23,591 bases of DNA, from assembly GCA_023457135.1 (NCBI GenBank), contig JAEWMO010000076.1:1-23591 (forward strand), in the 5' to 3' direction. The first letter of the stretch is position 1; every line of letters starts with the position of its first letter. Below, piece by piece: positions 7,662 to 13,431 of this stretch. This stretch comes from Methanobacteriota archaeon. Its GTDB lineage: Archaea > Halobacteriota > Methanomicrobia > Methanomicrobiales > Methanoculleaceae. A program made the translations under genes and the position numbers. The notes under the pieces are model-generated. The model had not been told where the DNA came from and did not search any database. It saw only the letters and a program-made list of their open reading frames with translations.

Positions 7662-7938
7662 TCAGGTTTTTACTTTTGTAAAAGAGGGGTCACCGGGCGG
7701 GTCCAGCAAGATCAGTGCGACCCGCTTCCCCGTCCACGACGGCGGCACATAGATCCGGGCGGTGGTCCCGGTCGCCGTTGCCGTTTTGGTCAGTTGGCTG
7801 TACCCCGCGACACGATACTCGATCGGCGCAGTTAGTTCGTTTTCAGGATGTTGCTCTGGCAGGGAGATCCTCCTCCTCGCCGCAGGTTCGTCGTCGGCGG
7901 CGCAGGACCTCCCATCCGATTAGGGCCTCGTTTGTCAT
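7662..7938 (-). pseudogene. Frameshifted DUF2080 (transposon-associated) gene
   Basis: The minus strand opens with ATG at 7938 (MTNEALIGWEVLRRRRR) and stops after 31 codons. In another frame, open from just after a TAA, the sequence continues as ISLPEQHPENELTAPIEY, then RVAGYSQLTKTATATGTTAR, then IYVPPSWTGKRVALILLDPP, and stops at 7662. The second part matches the small archaeal DUF2080 / COG3466 pattern (EYxVxGYxxxxKTxTPxGxSxRIYVPxxWxGKRVxVxLL). The second frame has no start codon of its own, so a frameshift in the repetitive GAGGAGGAGG stretch (about 7878-7900) best explains it. The function of DUF2080 is unknown; it accompanies archaeal transposons. Confidence 0.7.
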
Positions 7939-7940
7939 CA

Positions 7941-7969
7941 CCGCTATATTATAGCGGGATGTATTTATA
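7941..7969 (-). promoter_or_regulatory. TATA box and operator-like palindrome of the DUF2080 remnant
   Basis: A perfect 8-1-8 inverted repeat, CCGCTATA-T-TATAGCGG (7941-7957), sits between the minus-strand TATA box TATAAATA (7962-7969) and the ATG at 7938. A protein bound there would cover the transcription start, the usual place for an archaeal repressor. The start would be leaderless. Confidence 0.5.
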
Positions 7970-8112
7970 ATTTTCTATTGGTAGTTGGAGGGCCCCTGTC
8001 ACCTCTACCAAGCGTCAAGTTGACGATCTCGGTGCACCTGTAAGCTCCGGGGGGGTATATATAGGGGATATAAAAGAAGAGAGGGTTTACTTGGCAAAGT
8101 GCGGGGAGAACG

Positions 8113-8250
8113 TCAAGATAGAGTTCTCACGTCCCGCGAGCAGTCACATGACTGGTGGACGAACGCGGCCTCTTCGGTCCTAAACCGGCGGCCGCAGACC
8201 CGGCACCGGAACCCGGTCGAGGTCTCGATGATCTTCAATTTGGCTTTCAT
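8113..8250 (-). CDS. 45-aa zinc-finger microprotein
   Basis: This short gene begins MKAKLKIIETSTGFRCRVCG. Cys16-x2-Cys19, then His32 and Cys35 or Cys37, form a C2HC-type zinc finger (FRCRVCGRRF ... AAFVHQSCDC). A strong ribosome site, GGAGTGAAGG, directly precedes the ATG. It is the last gene of the leftward accessory operon of the provirus, 21 nt after the 75-aa gene. Small C2H2-like proteins are frequent in archaeal viruses and often bind DNA. A regulatory role is inference. Confidence 0.7.
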   Translation of the reverse strand: MKAKLKIIETSTGFRCRVCGRRFRTEEAAFVHQSCDCSRDVRTLS

Positions 8251-8271
8251 CCTTCACTCCTCTACCACCAA

Positions 8272-8499
8272 TTACCCGCTTTTGAGTAAACCGAGCCGGT
8301 GCGCTTCGCAGTCTGCCGCAGGCGATAGGACAACCCTACGGTAGTTTTTGATGTATCTTCCGCCGCGTGTACCGCTCCCTTTCCTAGCCATTTCATACAC
8401 TCTAAACGCCCCGTCATCATCAATGCGTTCGATAACACGGAGGTTGTACCGCCTAACAGATCGTGCGAGCGAGTCCAGCTTTGTGATCAATATCATCAT
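8272..8499 (-). CDS. Small basic hypothetical protein (provirus)
   Basis: The product is 75 aa and I do not recognise the family. It is Arg-rich (SLARSVRRYNLRVIERIDDD ... RGGRYIKNYRRVVLSPAADC) with an alternating strand-like middle, and could bind nucleic acid. I chose the ATG-ATG at 8499 because GGTGA precedes it; a TTG at 8514 in the same frame is less likely. It sits between the DUF2080-domain gene and the zinc-finger microprotein. Confidence 0.55.
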   Translation of the reverse strand: MMILITKLDSLARSVRRYNLRVIERIDDDGAFRVYEMARKGSGTRGGRYIKNYRRVVLSPAADCEAHRLGLLKSG

Positions 8500-8628
8500 T
8501 CTCACCTTTCCCAAAATTTTACCATCAATCTACCCCGTCCTCACATCTTCAAACGCTGTGAGGGCCAACTCAATCACGCCGGCCCTATCATTGTTGCGGG
8601 TAGTGTGTTGCGTGCCATGTTCTCCACC
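8500..8628 (-). other. 129-bp gap with a possible 14-codon ORF
   Basis: A 14-codon frame (8574-8618, MARNTLPATMIGPA) has a good ribosome site (GGTGGAG) and lies just after the upstream stop. A GTG starting inside its stop codon (GTGA) would give a further 15 codons. These could be a decayed small gene. I see nothing else here. Confidence 0.25.
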
Positions 8629-9372
8629 TCACTGGTCCAGCCGGACCACCTTCACGCGCTTGTTCGCCCACTCCAGCGGGAGGTAGAGCGTCGCGCTGCT
8701 CTGCCGGGAGTATGCCCGCGGGACGCGCTCCAGGACCTCGTAGCCCTCGATCTTGTAGTGGTCGGGGGAACGGGAGCGGGAGCCCTCCCGCATCTCGTCC
8801 CGGACCTGCTTGAGGAGCGCGAGCACCGCCCCGGTGCCCTCGGCAAACACGATCCCGTCGAGCTCTGCCTCGTGCTCAATCTCTAGCGCGATCCGCTGCA
8901 GGCGCTCGTCGGAGGAGTCCGGGAACACCTCGTCGGCGATGTCGGGCAGCCACTCCGCGACCCGCCAGAGCCCGCCAGCGTGCGCCGGGGGCTCGTGCAT
9001 CGCCATCCAGCGGTCGAACTCGGCTTTCTCGTCCTCGTGGCCGGGGAACCTGCCGAACCGCTCCACGTCCTCCCAGACCGTCTCGTATGCGTCGGCGAGC
9101 GGGGCGGCGCGCGGGAGCACCTCCTCGGCGACCCACTCACGGAGCTTCGTCGCGTCCACGAGCGGCGGGAGCGAGTATGCATCCTCCAGACCGCGCCAGT
9201 GAGTCTCTGGCACGCCGTCGAGGGTTGGATCGCGGGTCTCGGCGGTGATGGTCGCATGCTCCCAGTCGATGACGAGGGAGATATGCCGGGGCTGCCCGCG
9301 AGCGTCGGGCTGCAGGAGCGCGGCCGGGGCGTTGTAGTCGAGGGAGAGTTTGAGAGGAGTGTTGATTGCCAT
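8629..9372 (-). CDS. Provirus protein with a C-terminal DUF2080-like domain
   Basis: The product is 247 aa. Residues 1-200 are acidic and Trp-rich and match nothing I recognise. The last 42 residues (YKIEGYEVLERVPRAYSRQS then SATLYLPLEWANKRVKVVRL) follow the DUF2080 / COG3466 pattern, the same domain as the broken gene at 7662-7938. In known archaea this domain is usually a stand-alone protein of about 60 residues, so a fusion is unusual. I chose ATG 9372 since GGTGA lies just upstream; a longer start at 9399 would overlap the previous gene. It lies 4 nt after the 123-aa gene, in one operon. Confidence 0.7.
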   Translation of the reverse strand: MAINTPLKLSLDYNAPAALLQPDARGQPRHISLVIDWEHATITAETRDPTLDGVPETHWRGLEDAYSLPPLVDATKLREWVAEEVLPRAAPLADAYETVWEDVERFGRFPGHEDEKAEFDRWMAMHEPPAHAGGLWRVAEWLPDIADEVFPDSSDERLQRIALEIEHEAELDGIVFAEGTGAVLALLKQVRDEMREGSRSRSPDHYKIEGYEVLERVPRAYSRQSSATLYLPLEWANKRVKVVRLDQ

Positions 9373-9376
9373 GATC

Positions 9377-9748
9377 TCACCATAATTTTGCGATGACAAC
9401 CGCGTCTGTGATAATCATCTCGCTCTCGTCCTCTCCGTCGTTCTGGTACTCCCCGGCGACGAGGTAGGCATGCCCAAACTTGTAATCGTGCTGCCTGGCC
9501 ATCTCCATGATTTGAGGATCATTAATTGAGATCCAGTCGTTGGGCGCGTCAATAAGTCCATCCTCGTCGATCCCGAGGCCGACTCCAATCGTGCAGGTGC
9601 CGGGGAGCTTCTTGGAGGTCCGGGTGTTGTCGATCCACACGTTTGAGCGCGGGACCTTTGCGCCGACCGCAAACTCGCGAGTATCATACCGGAGCCCAAC
9701 TGCACTGATGCGCTTGCCGGCGATCGCGTCTTTGTAGGACTTTACCAT
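9377..9748 (-). CDS. Hypothetical provirus protein, first gene of the accessory operon
   Basis: The product is 123 aa and the family is unknown to me. It looks like a compact alpha/beta protein: ISAVGLRYDTREFAVGAKVP, then TCTIGVGLGIDEDGLIDAPN, ending in an acidic stretch GEYQNDGEDESEMIITDAVV. A good ribosome site (AGAGGTGA) precedes ATG 9748 and a TATA box lies about 45 nt upstream. It leads a leftward operon with the DUF2080-fusion gene, the 75-aa gene and the zinc-finger microprotein. Confidence 0.65.
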   Translation of the reverse strand: MVKSYKDAIAGKRISAVGLRYDTREFAVGAKVPRSNVWIDNTRTSKKLPGTCTIGVGLGIDEDGLIDAPNDWISINDPQIMEMARQHDYKFGHAYLVAGEYQNDGEDESEMIITDAVVIAKLW

Positions 9749-9788
9749 TCTCTTTCACCTCTTACAATACACACATTATACGTATTGG

Positions 9789-9797
9789 TATAAATAA
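9789..9797 (-). promoter_or_regulatory. TATA box of the provirus accessory operon
   Basis: The minus strand TTATTTATA is centred about 45 nt upstream of ATG 9748, giving a predicted leader of about 18-20 nt that includes the AGAGGTGA ribosome site. The GGGGCAC repeat cluster (9808-9988) begins about 11 nt upstream of this box. Confidence 0.6.
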
Positions 9798-9851
9798 CTT
9801 TCCACGGAAGGCACAACAGGGGCACGTAGGGCACGAAGGATCATAATTTTC

Positions 9852-9881
9852 CCATGAGAGAGAGATCTAAAAAAGTTACGA
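9852..9881 (+). repeat. Direct repeat copy 1 (30 bp)
   Basis: This copy reads CCATGAGAGAGAGATCTAAA followed by AAAGTTACGA. It matches copy 2 at 9938-9966 except for one extra A in the A-run. Each copy is followed about 8-17 bp later by GTGCCCC words, so a module of roughly 50 bp appears to be duplicated. Confidence 0.85.
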
Positions 9882-9937
9882 AAACTCATGCCCTTCGTGC
9901 CCCGGGGCACATTGGGGCACATAATATCAGGAGTATT

Positions 9938-9966
9938 CCATGAGAGAGAGATCTAAAAAGTTACGA
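9938..9966 (+). repeat. Direct repeat copy 2 (29 bp)
   Basis: This is the second copy, with one A fewer than the copy at 9852-9881; starts are 86 bp apart. Both copies contain ATGAGAGAGAGATCT, but downstream frames are only 29 and 9 codons long, so I treat them as non-coding elements. Confidence 0.85.
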
Positions 9967-9991
9967 TAATAAGTGCCCCATGTGCCCCAAC

Positions 9992-10357
9992 TCAGTACGC
10001 GACCACCTCGTCGAGCACCACTTCATAGGCATATCCCATGTAACGGATGTCAAACCGCCACGTTTCCCCGGCGCCGAGGTTCTGGATCATGTCGACCCCA
10101 TTCCCCACGAGCGCCCCGTCACGGTCGTAAAAGTTGGCCTTGATGCTCACATAGGATAACTTCTTCCCGGCGATGTTCTTGAGATCCCCGGTCGCATGAT
10201 AGATCGGCGGGCCGTAGTATCCCCCCTCGACCGAGGTCGTCCACTCGCCGAGTTCTACATTCCGTGAGGTCTCGGTCGCAAGGGTCGTCGTCTCCATGCA
10301 CCCCGCCGCGAGCATCAGAGCGGCGAGGAGTGCCAGAATCATGATCAGGTATCTCAT
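9992..10357 (-). CDS. Provirus-encoded lipoprotein, FxLYD-like
   Basis: The product is 121 aa. The N-terminus has a hydrophobic signal (MRYLIMILALLAALMLAAGC) with a lipobox and lipidation at Cys20. The mature part looks like an FxLYD-type beta sandwich: TGDLKNIAGKKLSYVSIKAN, then FYDRDGALVGNGVDMIQNLG and AGETWRFDI. It is probably anchored on the outer face of the membrane. A virus-encoded surface lipoprotein at the end of the late region could be a lysogenic-conversion or superinfection-exclusion factor; that is inference. A GAGGAG ribosome site precedes ATG 10357. An oligo-T tract separates it from the virion genes. Confidence 0.8.
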   Translation of the reverse strand: MRYLIMILALLAALMLAAGCMETTTLATETSRNVELGEWTTSVEGGYYGPPIYHATGDLKNIAGKKLSYVSIKANFYDRDGALVGNGVDMIQNLGAGETWRFDIRYMGYAYEVVLDEVVAY

Positions 10358-10380
10358 GCTCCTCGATACGCTGAACAGAG

Positions 10381-10386
10381 AAAAAA
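10381..10386 (-). terminator. Oligo-T tract ending the virion operon
   Basis: The minus strand reads CTCTTTTTTCTCTG, starting 11 nt past the stop codon of the last structural gene (TAA at 10398). It is a plausible archaeal terminator for the long leftward late operon, though read-through into the lipoprotein gene is possible. Confidence 0.45.
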
Positions 10387-10397
10387 GAGTGCCGGTT

Positions 10398-11231
10398 TTA
10401 GGCCCACGGACGACCGGCGCTGATCGGCTTTTCGTAGGCGTAGACCCTGAACATCGTGTTCGTCGAGAGCTGATCGTTATTCCCCTGGAGCTGCAACTCG
10501 ATCACATCTCCGGCAGCAAGCCCCGTCATAACTCCGGGGTTTGTGAGGGTCTCGTTCCCCCCGATCACCTGCACGTAGCCGAGCCCCCCTACGTTGAAAT
10601 CGACATACACCCCCCCATCCTCGATATACCGACTCGGCACCGTGACACTCTTGACGGTCACGTACCCCGATGGCGACCTCGAGGAGGAGGTCAGATCCTC
10701 ATGCACGAGGAGCCCTGCATCAGGGGCGGCCGGTGCGACGAGTTGCGCCTGCGGAGCCCAGAGCGCCCCGGAAACCGAGACGCCGCCACCTATCGCGAGA
10801 TCGCCGCCGACGAGGAGCCTCTGCACCACAAGGTGCGCGACGAGCGCCCGGCAGTCATGGATCCGATCTGCCGGCAGCGCAGTCTGCTCCGGATCAACCT
10901 GGAGCACTGCGATCGGCACGCAGTCCGCAGGGATCGCCGGGCACGCCGTCCCCCCTGCAACATAGCCGATATTCCCTGCGGCGTCTACATATGCGAGATC
11001 GTACCGGGCCTCCCCCCCGGCGTTCGCCGTGATATTTGCCAGCGTTCCCCCGGCCACCGAGACGCGAGTCCCGGCGACCGTAATCTCCCCCGCCGCGATA
11101 GCGCATTTCAACTGGAACGCCGATCCGCTCGGAGCGCATCCGTTGAGCACCGCAGTCCCGGCGAGCCAGAGCGACGCCAGCGCGTTCCACATCGGCGCGA
11201 ACAGCGCATCCCCATCTCCGATTGCCTTCAT
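10398..11231 (-). CDS. Tail fibre / baseplate-type virion protein
   Basis: The product is 277 aa. The middle part (ANAGGEARYDLAYVDAAGNI, then PAIPADCVPIAVLQVDPEQT and ADRIHDCRAL) has the recurrent layout of phage baseplate and fibre adaptor proteins. The C-terminal 110 residues are beta-rich, a likely jelly-roll receptor-binding or adaptor domain. It ends the virion operon, the usual place for host-recognition proteins, and its ATG overlaps the preceding stop as ATGA. The exact role is inferred from position and composition. Confidence 0.65.
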   Translation of the reverse strand: MKAIGDGDALFAPMWNALASLWLAGTAVLNGCAPSGSAFQLKCAIAAGEITVAGTRVSVAGGTLANITANAGGEARYDLAYVDAAGNIGYVAGGTACPAIPADCVPIAVLQVDPEQTALPADRIHDCRALVAHLVVQRLLVGGDLAIGGGVSVSGALWAPQAQLVAPAAPDAGLLVHEDLTSSSRSPSGYVTVKSVTVPSRYIEDGGVYVDFNVGGLGYVQVIGGNETLTNPGVMTGLAAGDVIELQLQGNNDQLSTNTMFRVYAYEKPISAGRPWA

Positions 11232-11563
11232 AATTCTACCACCTTGTACACGATCTCATATTCGGCCTCGATCAGCGAGGACTTCGCCAGCGGCGAGTGT
11301 GTCGTTCGGGAGATCAGATCCCCCCCGATCGTCGCCCCCGCCTCTGTGAGGGAATCCCCGTTGTTCTCCGCGCTCGTCAGCCGGCCGCGCGCCCGAAACT
11401 CTCCAGTCGCACCGTCGAACACTGAGGCGGGTTTCTCCGCGACCTGTGTCTCCAGTCCAGTATCTGCCCCGGTCTCGGTAGTCGTGCCGGAGCCGATCGC
11501 CACGGTTCCGACCGCATCCCGGATCAGATCTCGGATGCGATTTCTCCCCTGGTTCAGTATCAT
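11228..11563 (-). CDS. Small fibre/baseplate-associated virion protein
   Basis: The product is 111 aa. The N-terminal helix MILNQGRNRIRDLIRDAVGT is followed by Thr/Gly-rich strands and by FRARGRLTSAENNGDSLTEA, a pattern seen in tail-fibre accessory proteins of archaeal and bacterial head-tailed viruses. It is coupled by ATGA overlaps to the hub gene before it and the fibre gene after it. I cannot name a specific family. Confidence 0.6.
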   Translation of the reverse strand: MILNQGRNRIRDLIRDAVGTVAIGSGTTTETGADTGLETQVAEKPASVFDGATGEFRARGRLTSAENNGDSLTEAGATIGGDLISRTTHSPLAKSSLIEAEYEIVYKVVEL

Positions 11564-12906
11564 ACTTCTAACCTACCCCCTCTACTGTCTCCAATAGTCG
11601 AACCGGCCCCTATACAGCCACGGTGCGCCCCGAACGTGAACATAGTCGGCGGCACCGCGCGGACGTAGATCCGGACTTCAGACACCATCACGATCGGCTC
11701 GGTGAGGCACACGACCTCCAGTACGGTTGCGTCCGTATCTGCTGCCCGCGCATCGATACGGCTCACCTCGTCGGAGAGTTCCACGAGCACGTCCACGACC
11801 CCGTCCGAGTTCTCCGCGAGCGTCACGACGGTGCGCTCCTCGCTCCACGAGTACTCGATCTGTGCGACCCGGTAATCCCCATCGACCTGCTGATCCTCGA
11901 CCTCGACCCGGCAGACGTCCCCCGGACGCACCGCGAGCGCGCCCCAGGTCTCCAGCGTCCCGGTGCGGATCACCTGCCGGTCGGCGAGGATCTGCGCGGC
12001 TTTCGCTCTCGCGGCCTCTTCGGTCGCGATCTCCGGGTAGGTCTTGACCGCCTCGATCACCACCGGCCGCGGCGAGCCAAACCGTTCTTGGAGGAGTTTC
12101 TGGCTCACTCGGTCTTGCAGGGATACGGCCCCCGTCGAGGTCTCGCCGTAGTAAATGGTCACTTTGTTGATCTCAGCCCGTGAATCCTCCTCGAAGTCTG
12201 CGGAGCCCCACTCCCCCTCCACGAAGTCCCGCGGGGAGCGCCGGGTCGCCTGCGGCCGGAAGAAGAACTTTCCATCGTCGGTCGCGCCCCACTCCTCGCC
12301 GGCGCTCATGGAGGAGAGCTCCGCGAGCACTGCGTCGAGGGCGTCACCTTTCCACGTCCGGGTGATCTCGATATCATTCTGCACGCTGACGAGTCCCGCG
12401 TCCCACTCCAGCGGAGTATATGCCTCGACGAGGGCTTGTAGGGCCGCGGAGATCGTCTCCGTAGCCACGACCGAGTAGACCTTCCGCGCCCTGAGCCAGA
12501 AGTCGAACGAGAGCAATTCGAGCGTTGTAGTGCCCGCAGAGGTCTTAATGTCGTCCACATAGCCGCCGAACCGGAGCGCGGGCTCCGCGAGCTCCGTCTC
12601 CGCCGCATAGATCTGCAAGGGCGTCTTACGGGGATACGTCGCCGCGAGCAGCCCGGACGGGTCCGAGAGCGTCACCGTCGCCTTCCGCGCGAACCGTGAG
12701 TAAGCGTCCTGTACGGTGCAGTCGATCATCGCCTCCTCGTAAGTCTCGGCGGTCGGATCGTAGAGCTGCCACACCGACCCGCCCCGCTGCACCTCGAACG
12801 TCAGCGGCACGATCTCGAAAAACGAGGAGAGCGGGAGCTCCTCATCGAACAGGATCATGAGGTCGATCCCGTCCCCGAACCCGAACGAGACATCAGGGAG
12901 AGACAT
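11560..12906 (-). CDS. Tail hub / GpD-like baseplate protein
   Basis: The product is 448 aa. The central region (DCTVQDAYSRFARKATVTLS ... PRKTPLQIYAAETELAEPAL) and the later GTLETWGALAVRPGDVCRVE and DYRVAQIEYSWSEERTVVTL segments resemble late-control-D/hub proteins that form the central tail tip. It follows the distal-tail candidate and precedes fibre genes, fitting a hub. The N-terminus MSLPDVSFGFGDGIDLMILF leading into ELPLSSFFEI nearly repeats that of the 204-aa protein at 17820-18434. The ATG directly abuts the previous stop. Confidence 0.65.
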   Translation of the reverse strand: MSLPDVSFGFGDGIDLMILFDEELPLSSFFEIVPLTFEVQRGGSVWQLYDPTAETYEEAMIDCTVQDAYSRFARKATVTLSDPSGLLAATYPRKTPLQIYAAETELAEPALRFGGYVDDIKTSAGTTTLELLSFDFWLRARKVYSVVATETISAALQALVEAYTPLEWDAGLVSVQNDIEITRTWKGDALDAVLAELSSMSAGEEWGATDDGKFFFRPQATRRSPRDFVEGEWGSADFEEDSRAEINKVTIYYGETSTGAVSLQDRVSQKLLQERFGSPRPVVIEAVKTYPEIATEEAARAKAAQILADRQVIRTGTLETWGALAVRPGDVCRVEVEDQQVDGDYRVAQIEYSWSEERTVVTLAENSDGVVDVLVELSDEVSRIDARAADTDATVLEVVCLTEPIVMVSEVRIYVRAVPPTMFTFGAHRGCIGAGSTIGDSRGGRLEV

Positions 12907-13431
12907 CTAATCGCTCCCTGAACTCGACGGGAACCCGACGATGAACTTGGCGGTGTAGGGTATCCGCGCCAGCCCCGGATCGGGATTGAACCGGAACTCG
13001 TCGAACGTCACCGGCGGGTAAGTGTGCCCGGAGAGGAGGTGCTGTGCGGAGTAGTCGAGATCGTCCACTGTAGCGGCACTGTAGCGGTCCTCGTGAGCAT
13101 AGAGATGATACGCGCCCCCGGCGAACTCTGCGAGCGCCTTGAGGTACCGAATCTGTGCTCTCGCCGAGACGTTCGAGGCCCCGAACCGCGCCTGCATCGC
13201 TGCCCGGTGATCGGGCTGCATCTCGCTCGTCGGGACTGCGTGCCCCTGGATCGTGAGTTCGATCCGGTAGACTCGCTTGTCGACGGCGATCGTGCCCTTC
13301 GCCTTCGCCCGGTCTGCGGCGAAGAGGTTGTTTTTCGACACCGAATCGGTGATCTCTGCCGGGCAGAACCAATAGAGCGTCGCCCCGTCCGCAGGCCGGA
13401 CGAGCCGGAGATTGAGATACTCTCCGGTCAT
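12907..13431 (-). CDS. Distal-tail-type virion protein
   Basis: The product is 174 aa, encoded between the tape measure and the hub, where siphovirus genomes carry the distal tail (Dit-like) protein. The sequence is strand-rich (YLNLRLVRPADGATLYWFCP ... RVYRIELTIQGHAVPTSEMQ), consistent with such a ring-forming protein. I see no diagnostic motif; the call rests on position. The start overlaps the tape-measure stop as ATGA. Confidence 0.55.
   Translation of the reverse strand: MTGEYLNLRLVRPADGATLYWFCPAEITDSVSKNNLFAADRAKAKGTIAVDKRVYRIELTIQGHAVPTSEMQPDHRAAMQARFGASNVSARAQIRYLKALAEFAGGAYHLYAHEDRYSAATVDDLDYSAQHLLSGHTYPPVTFDEFRFNPDPGLARIPYTAKFIVGFPSSSGSD

Larger units (their letters stand above)
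7651..8112. other. Gene-poor boundary zone between host and provirus
   Basis: This stretch holds no intact gene. It contains a frameshifted DUF2080 remnant (7662-7938), its palindrome and TATA box, and a further block (7970-8112) with a 13-bp palindrome CGTCAAGTTGACG at 8013-8025, an 8-bp palindrome GGTGCACC at 8031-8038, and the AT-rich TATATATA patch near 8055-8066. Just past the last provirus gene the minus strand is pyrimidine-rich (8078-8090), a possible weak terminator. I infer that the left provirus junction lies here. I see no tRNA gene, and I cannot define an att core without the other end. Confidence 0.5.
9808..9988. repeat. Iteron-like cluster of GGGGCAC / GTGCCCC words
   Basis: Six exact copies of the 7-mer GGGGCAC occur in 181 bp: forward at 9819-9825, 9904-9910 and 9914-9920; reverse at 9897-9903, 9973-9979 and 9982-9988. 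Near copies are at 9808-9814 and 9828-9834. Neighbours within a pair are 9-10 bp apart, about one helical turn. Copies at 9897-9910 abut to form a perfect 14-bp palindrome. Arms 9829-9839 and 9892-9902 form an 11-bp inverted repeat. The cluster is intergenic, upstream of the accessory-operon TATA box. A protein-binding array for transcription control or replication initiation is inference. Confidence 0.75.

Noticed and set aside
7651..8112. tRNA gene as integration target
   Set aside because: I found no cloverleaf or T-loop consensus in this stretch or next to it.
8574..8618. 14-codon ORF with a good ribosome site
   Set aside because: It is too short and without any recognisable sequence; it is kept only as a note in the gap entry.
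9852..9941. Small peptides beginning MRERSKK from the direct repeats
   Set aside because: The two frames (29 and 9 codons) diverge at once because of the single-base indel, and the conserved unit is the DNA, not a peptide.
9808..9988. CRISPR array
   Set aside because: Only two copies of the 30-bp element exist, the interval is short and contains its own repeats, and no cas genes are near.
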